NCBI GenBank assembly: GCA_003557805.1
Contig: PWNY01000434.1
Coordinates: 1 to 5,365 of the forward strand
Length of the DNA: 5,365 nucleotides
DNA from: Bacteroidales bacterium
Lineage (GTDB): Bacteria; Bacteroidota; Bacteroidia; Bacteroidales; UBA7960
Reading direction: 5' to 3'
Below, in pieces: positions 4,056 through 5,365 of this stretch. Within the stretch, counting starts at the first letter, position 1; each line of letters begins with the position of its first letter. The translations under genes were made by a program, and so were the position numbers. The notes beneath the pieces were generated by a model. It made no database searches and was not told where the DNA came from. It was given only the letters and a program-made list of their open reading frames with translations.

Positions 4056-5365
4056 TTTTCAGGGAGCCTGAACAGGTTTTCAATCTTTTCGGAATAGGAA
4101 GGTCCTTTTTTGCATACATATTCGTTTTTCCTCCTTATGTAGTCATAATCTTTCTCCCACCTTTTGTGGTTTTTGTGTATTTCTGAAAGCGCATGTATTA
4201 TATACATTATCTCTTCATCTGCCATTGTCGGGTGGATCGATATCCTTATCCATCCGGGCTTTTCTGAAAGGTCACCGGTATTTATCTTCTCAATGATCTG
4301 TTTTGAGAGATTGTAGTCGACATTCAGCAAAAAGTGGCCGTATGTGCCGGCACATGCACAACCTCCCCTTACCTGTATGCCGAACCTGTCGCTGAGCAAT
4401 TTCACCACCAGGTTGTAATGTATATGGTCAAAATAGAAGGAAATAACCCCGAGGCGCTCTTCGACATTGTCTGCAAGTATTTTTGTGTCCGGTATACCAC
4501 GTATACCGTTAAACAGTACCTCTAGAAGCTCATCCTCCCGCTTTCTGATATTGGCGGTTCCCATCTGGTTCTTCAGCCTGATGCACAATGCTGCCCTGAT
4601 TGCCTGCAGAAATCCTGGTGTGCCGCCATCTTCACGAAGCTCTATATCATCAATGTACTTGTATTCACCCCAGGGGTTGGTCCAGTCAACTGTACCTCCT
4701 CCCGGGTTATCAGGTACCTTGCTTGTGTAGAAGGCCGAGTCAAAAATCAGCACTCCGGAGCTTCCTGGCCCACCAAGAAACTTGTGAGGGGAGAACATTA
4801 TCCCGTCCAGTTTTTCCATGGGATCTCCAGGGTGCATGTTTATGTCAACATAAGGTGCTGATGCGGCGTAATCTACTATACATACTCCGCCATACTCGTG
4901 CATAATCCTGGCAAGCTCATGAATGGGTGTTTCAATGCCCGTAACATTGCTGCATGCAGTAAATGAACCTATTTTCAGTTTCCTGTCCTTGTATTTTTCA
5001 AGCTCTTTCCTTAATTCGGAGGTATCAATCAGAAGATCCGCCCCGGGTTTTAGCTGTACTATATCCGCTATTGTCTCGAACCACGAGGTGTGGTTGCTGT
5101 GATGTTCCATATGTGATATAAAAACCACCGGCCTTTCGGATTCCTTAAGACAATGCTTATGGGTGAGCTCACCGCAAACCCTCAGGCCAAGCATCCTCTG
5201 GAACTTGTTTATGACAGTGGTCATTCCACTGCCTGCTGTAATGATTACATCATCCTTCCCGGCATTTACATGATCCTTGATAATTTGATGGGCATGGTGG
5301 TATGCCCTGGTCATCAGTGTGCCGGTCTCACTGGCCTCTGTATGCGTATTGGCTACAAATGGGCC
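4052..5365 (-). CDS. Class V aminotransferase / cysteine-desulfurase-like PLP enzyme, 5' end beyond the right edge
   Basis: A fold-type I, PLP-dependent enzyme of the class V aminotransferase group, which includes NifS/SufS-like cysteine desulfurases. 437 residues are visible, and the frame stays open to the window edge through GPFVANTHTEASETG, so the ATG at 5312-5314 is internal. Numbering from that Met as 1, the PLP features are: GSGMT (28-32) for phosphate contact; HMEHHSNHTSW with the ring-stacking His at 71/72; D148 in VDYAASAPY for the pyridine nitrogen; and the Schiff-base lysine K178 in SPHKFLGGPG. A glycine-rich PDNPGGGTVDW (201-211) follows. In the C-terminal domain RGGCACAGTYGHFLL (316-330) places two cysteines, C319 and C321, in the loop that carries the catalytic Cys of desulfurases. 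Sulfur transfer from cysteine is therefore possible, but an aminotransferase, lyase or epimerase role is not excluded. A lysine- and tyrosine-rich tail (382-420) follows the conserved domain. The start and promoter are outside the window. Confidence 0.92.
   Translation of the reverse strand, partial: GPFVANTHTEASETGTLMTRAYHHAHQIIKDHVNAGKDDVIITAGSGMTTVINKFQRMLGLRVCGELTHKHCLKESERPVVFISHMEHHSNHTSWFETIADIVQLKPGADLLIDTSELRKELEKYKDRKLKIGSFTACSNVTGIETPIHELARIMHEYGGVCIVDYAASAPYVDINMHPGDPMEKLDGIMFSPHKFLGGPGSSGVLIFDSAFYTSKVPDNPGGGTVDWTNPWGEYKYIDDIELREDGGTPGFLQAIRAALCIRLKNQMGTANIRKREDELLEVLFNGIRGIPDTKILADNVEERLGVISFYFDHIHYNLVVKLLSDRFGIQVRGGCACAGTYGHFLLNVDYNLSKQIIEKINTGDLSEKPGWIRISIHPTMADEEIMYIIHALSEIHKNHKRWEKDYDYIRRKNEYVCKKGPSYSEKIENLFRLPEN

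Noticed and set aside
4334..4905. Plus-strand open frames of 63-101 codons opposite the aminotransferase
   Set aside because: The minus-strand frame carries all PLP-enzyme motifs; the opposite frames are composition shadows rich in Cys, Pro and Ser.

Overview
The window looks like a chromosomal segment from a member of the Bacteroidota, probably an environmental or anaerobic Bacteroidales/Marinilabiliales-type bacterium. The evidence is the -7 promoter motif TAnnTTTG of that phylum in front of several genes, a START-like domain protein typical of the phylum, a Bacteroidota-style tRNA-Met with no encoded CCA, and the family character of MutS2 and the class V aminotransferase. Species-level placement cannot be made by eye.

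Layout: (1) 1-1508, minus strand: the first 502 codons of a mutS2 gene, running off the left edge. (2) 1598-1798, minus: a 66-residue protein with two membrane segments, just upstream of mutS2. (3) 1799-2417: over 600 bases with no convincing gene, AT-rich on the left, with one short coding-like island (2012-2161) and a few small repeats. (4) 2418-2557: a tRNA-Met(CAT) gene on the minus strand with its own promoter and a strong terminator hairpin. (5) 2585-3532, minus: a ten-helix DMT/EamA-family transporter whose start is probably a TTG. (6) 3533-3671: a divergent, AT-rich control region. (7) 3672-4055, plus: a START-like (SRPBCC-fold) protein. (8) 4052-5365, minus: a class V, PLP-dependent aminotransferase/cysteine-desulfurase-like enzyme running off the right edge. 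It converges with (7) and overlaps it by 4 bases at the stop codons.

The genes are mostly separate transcription units of housekeeping or core-accessory type: DNA/ribosome maintenance, translation, metabolite export, lipid or ligand binding, PLP chemistry. They do not form an obvious joint pathway. I found no transposase, phage, CRISPR, toxin-antitoxin or defence module, and no evidence for a new multi-gene system. The points most worth a second look are the transporter start, whose promoter lies inside the longer reading frame, the gene-poor gap with a coding-like fossil, the palindrome and direct repeats in the divergent control region, and the paired-cysteine loop of the aminotransferase.
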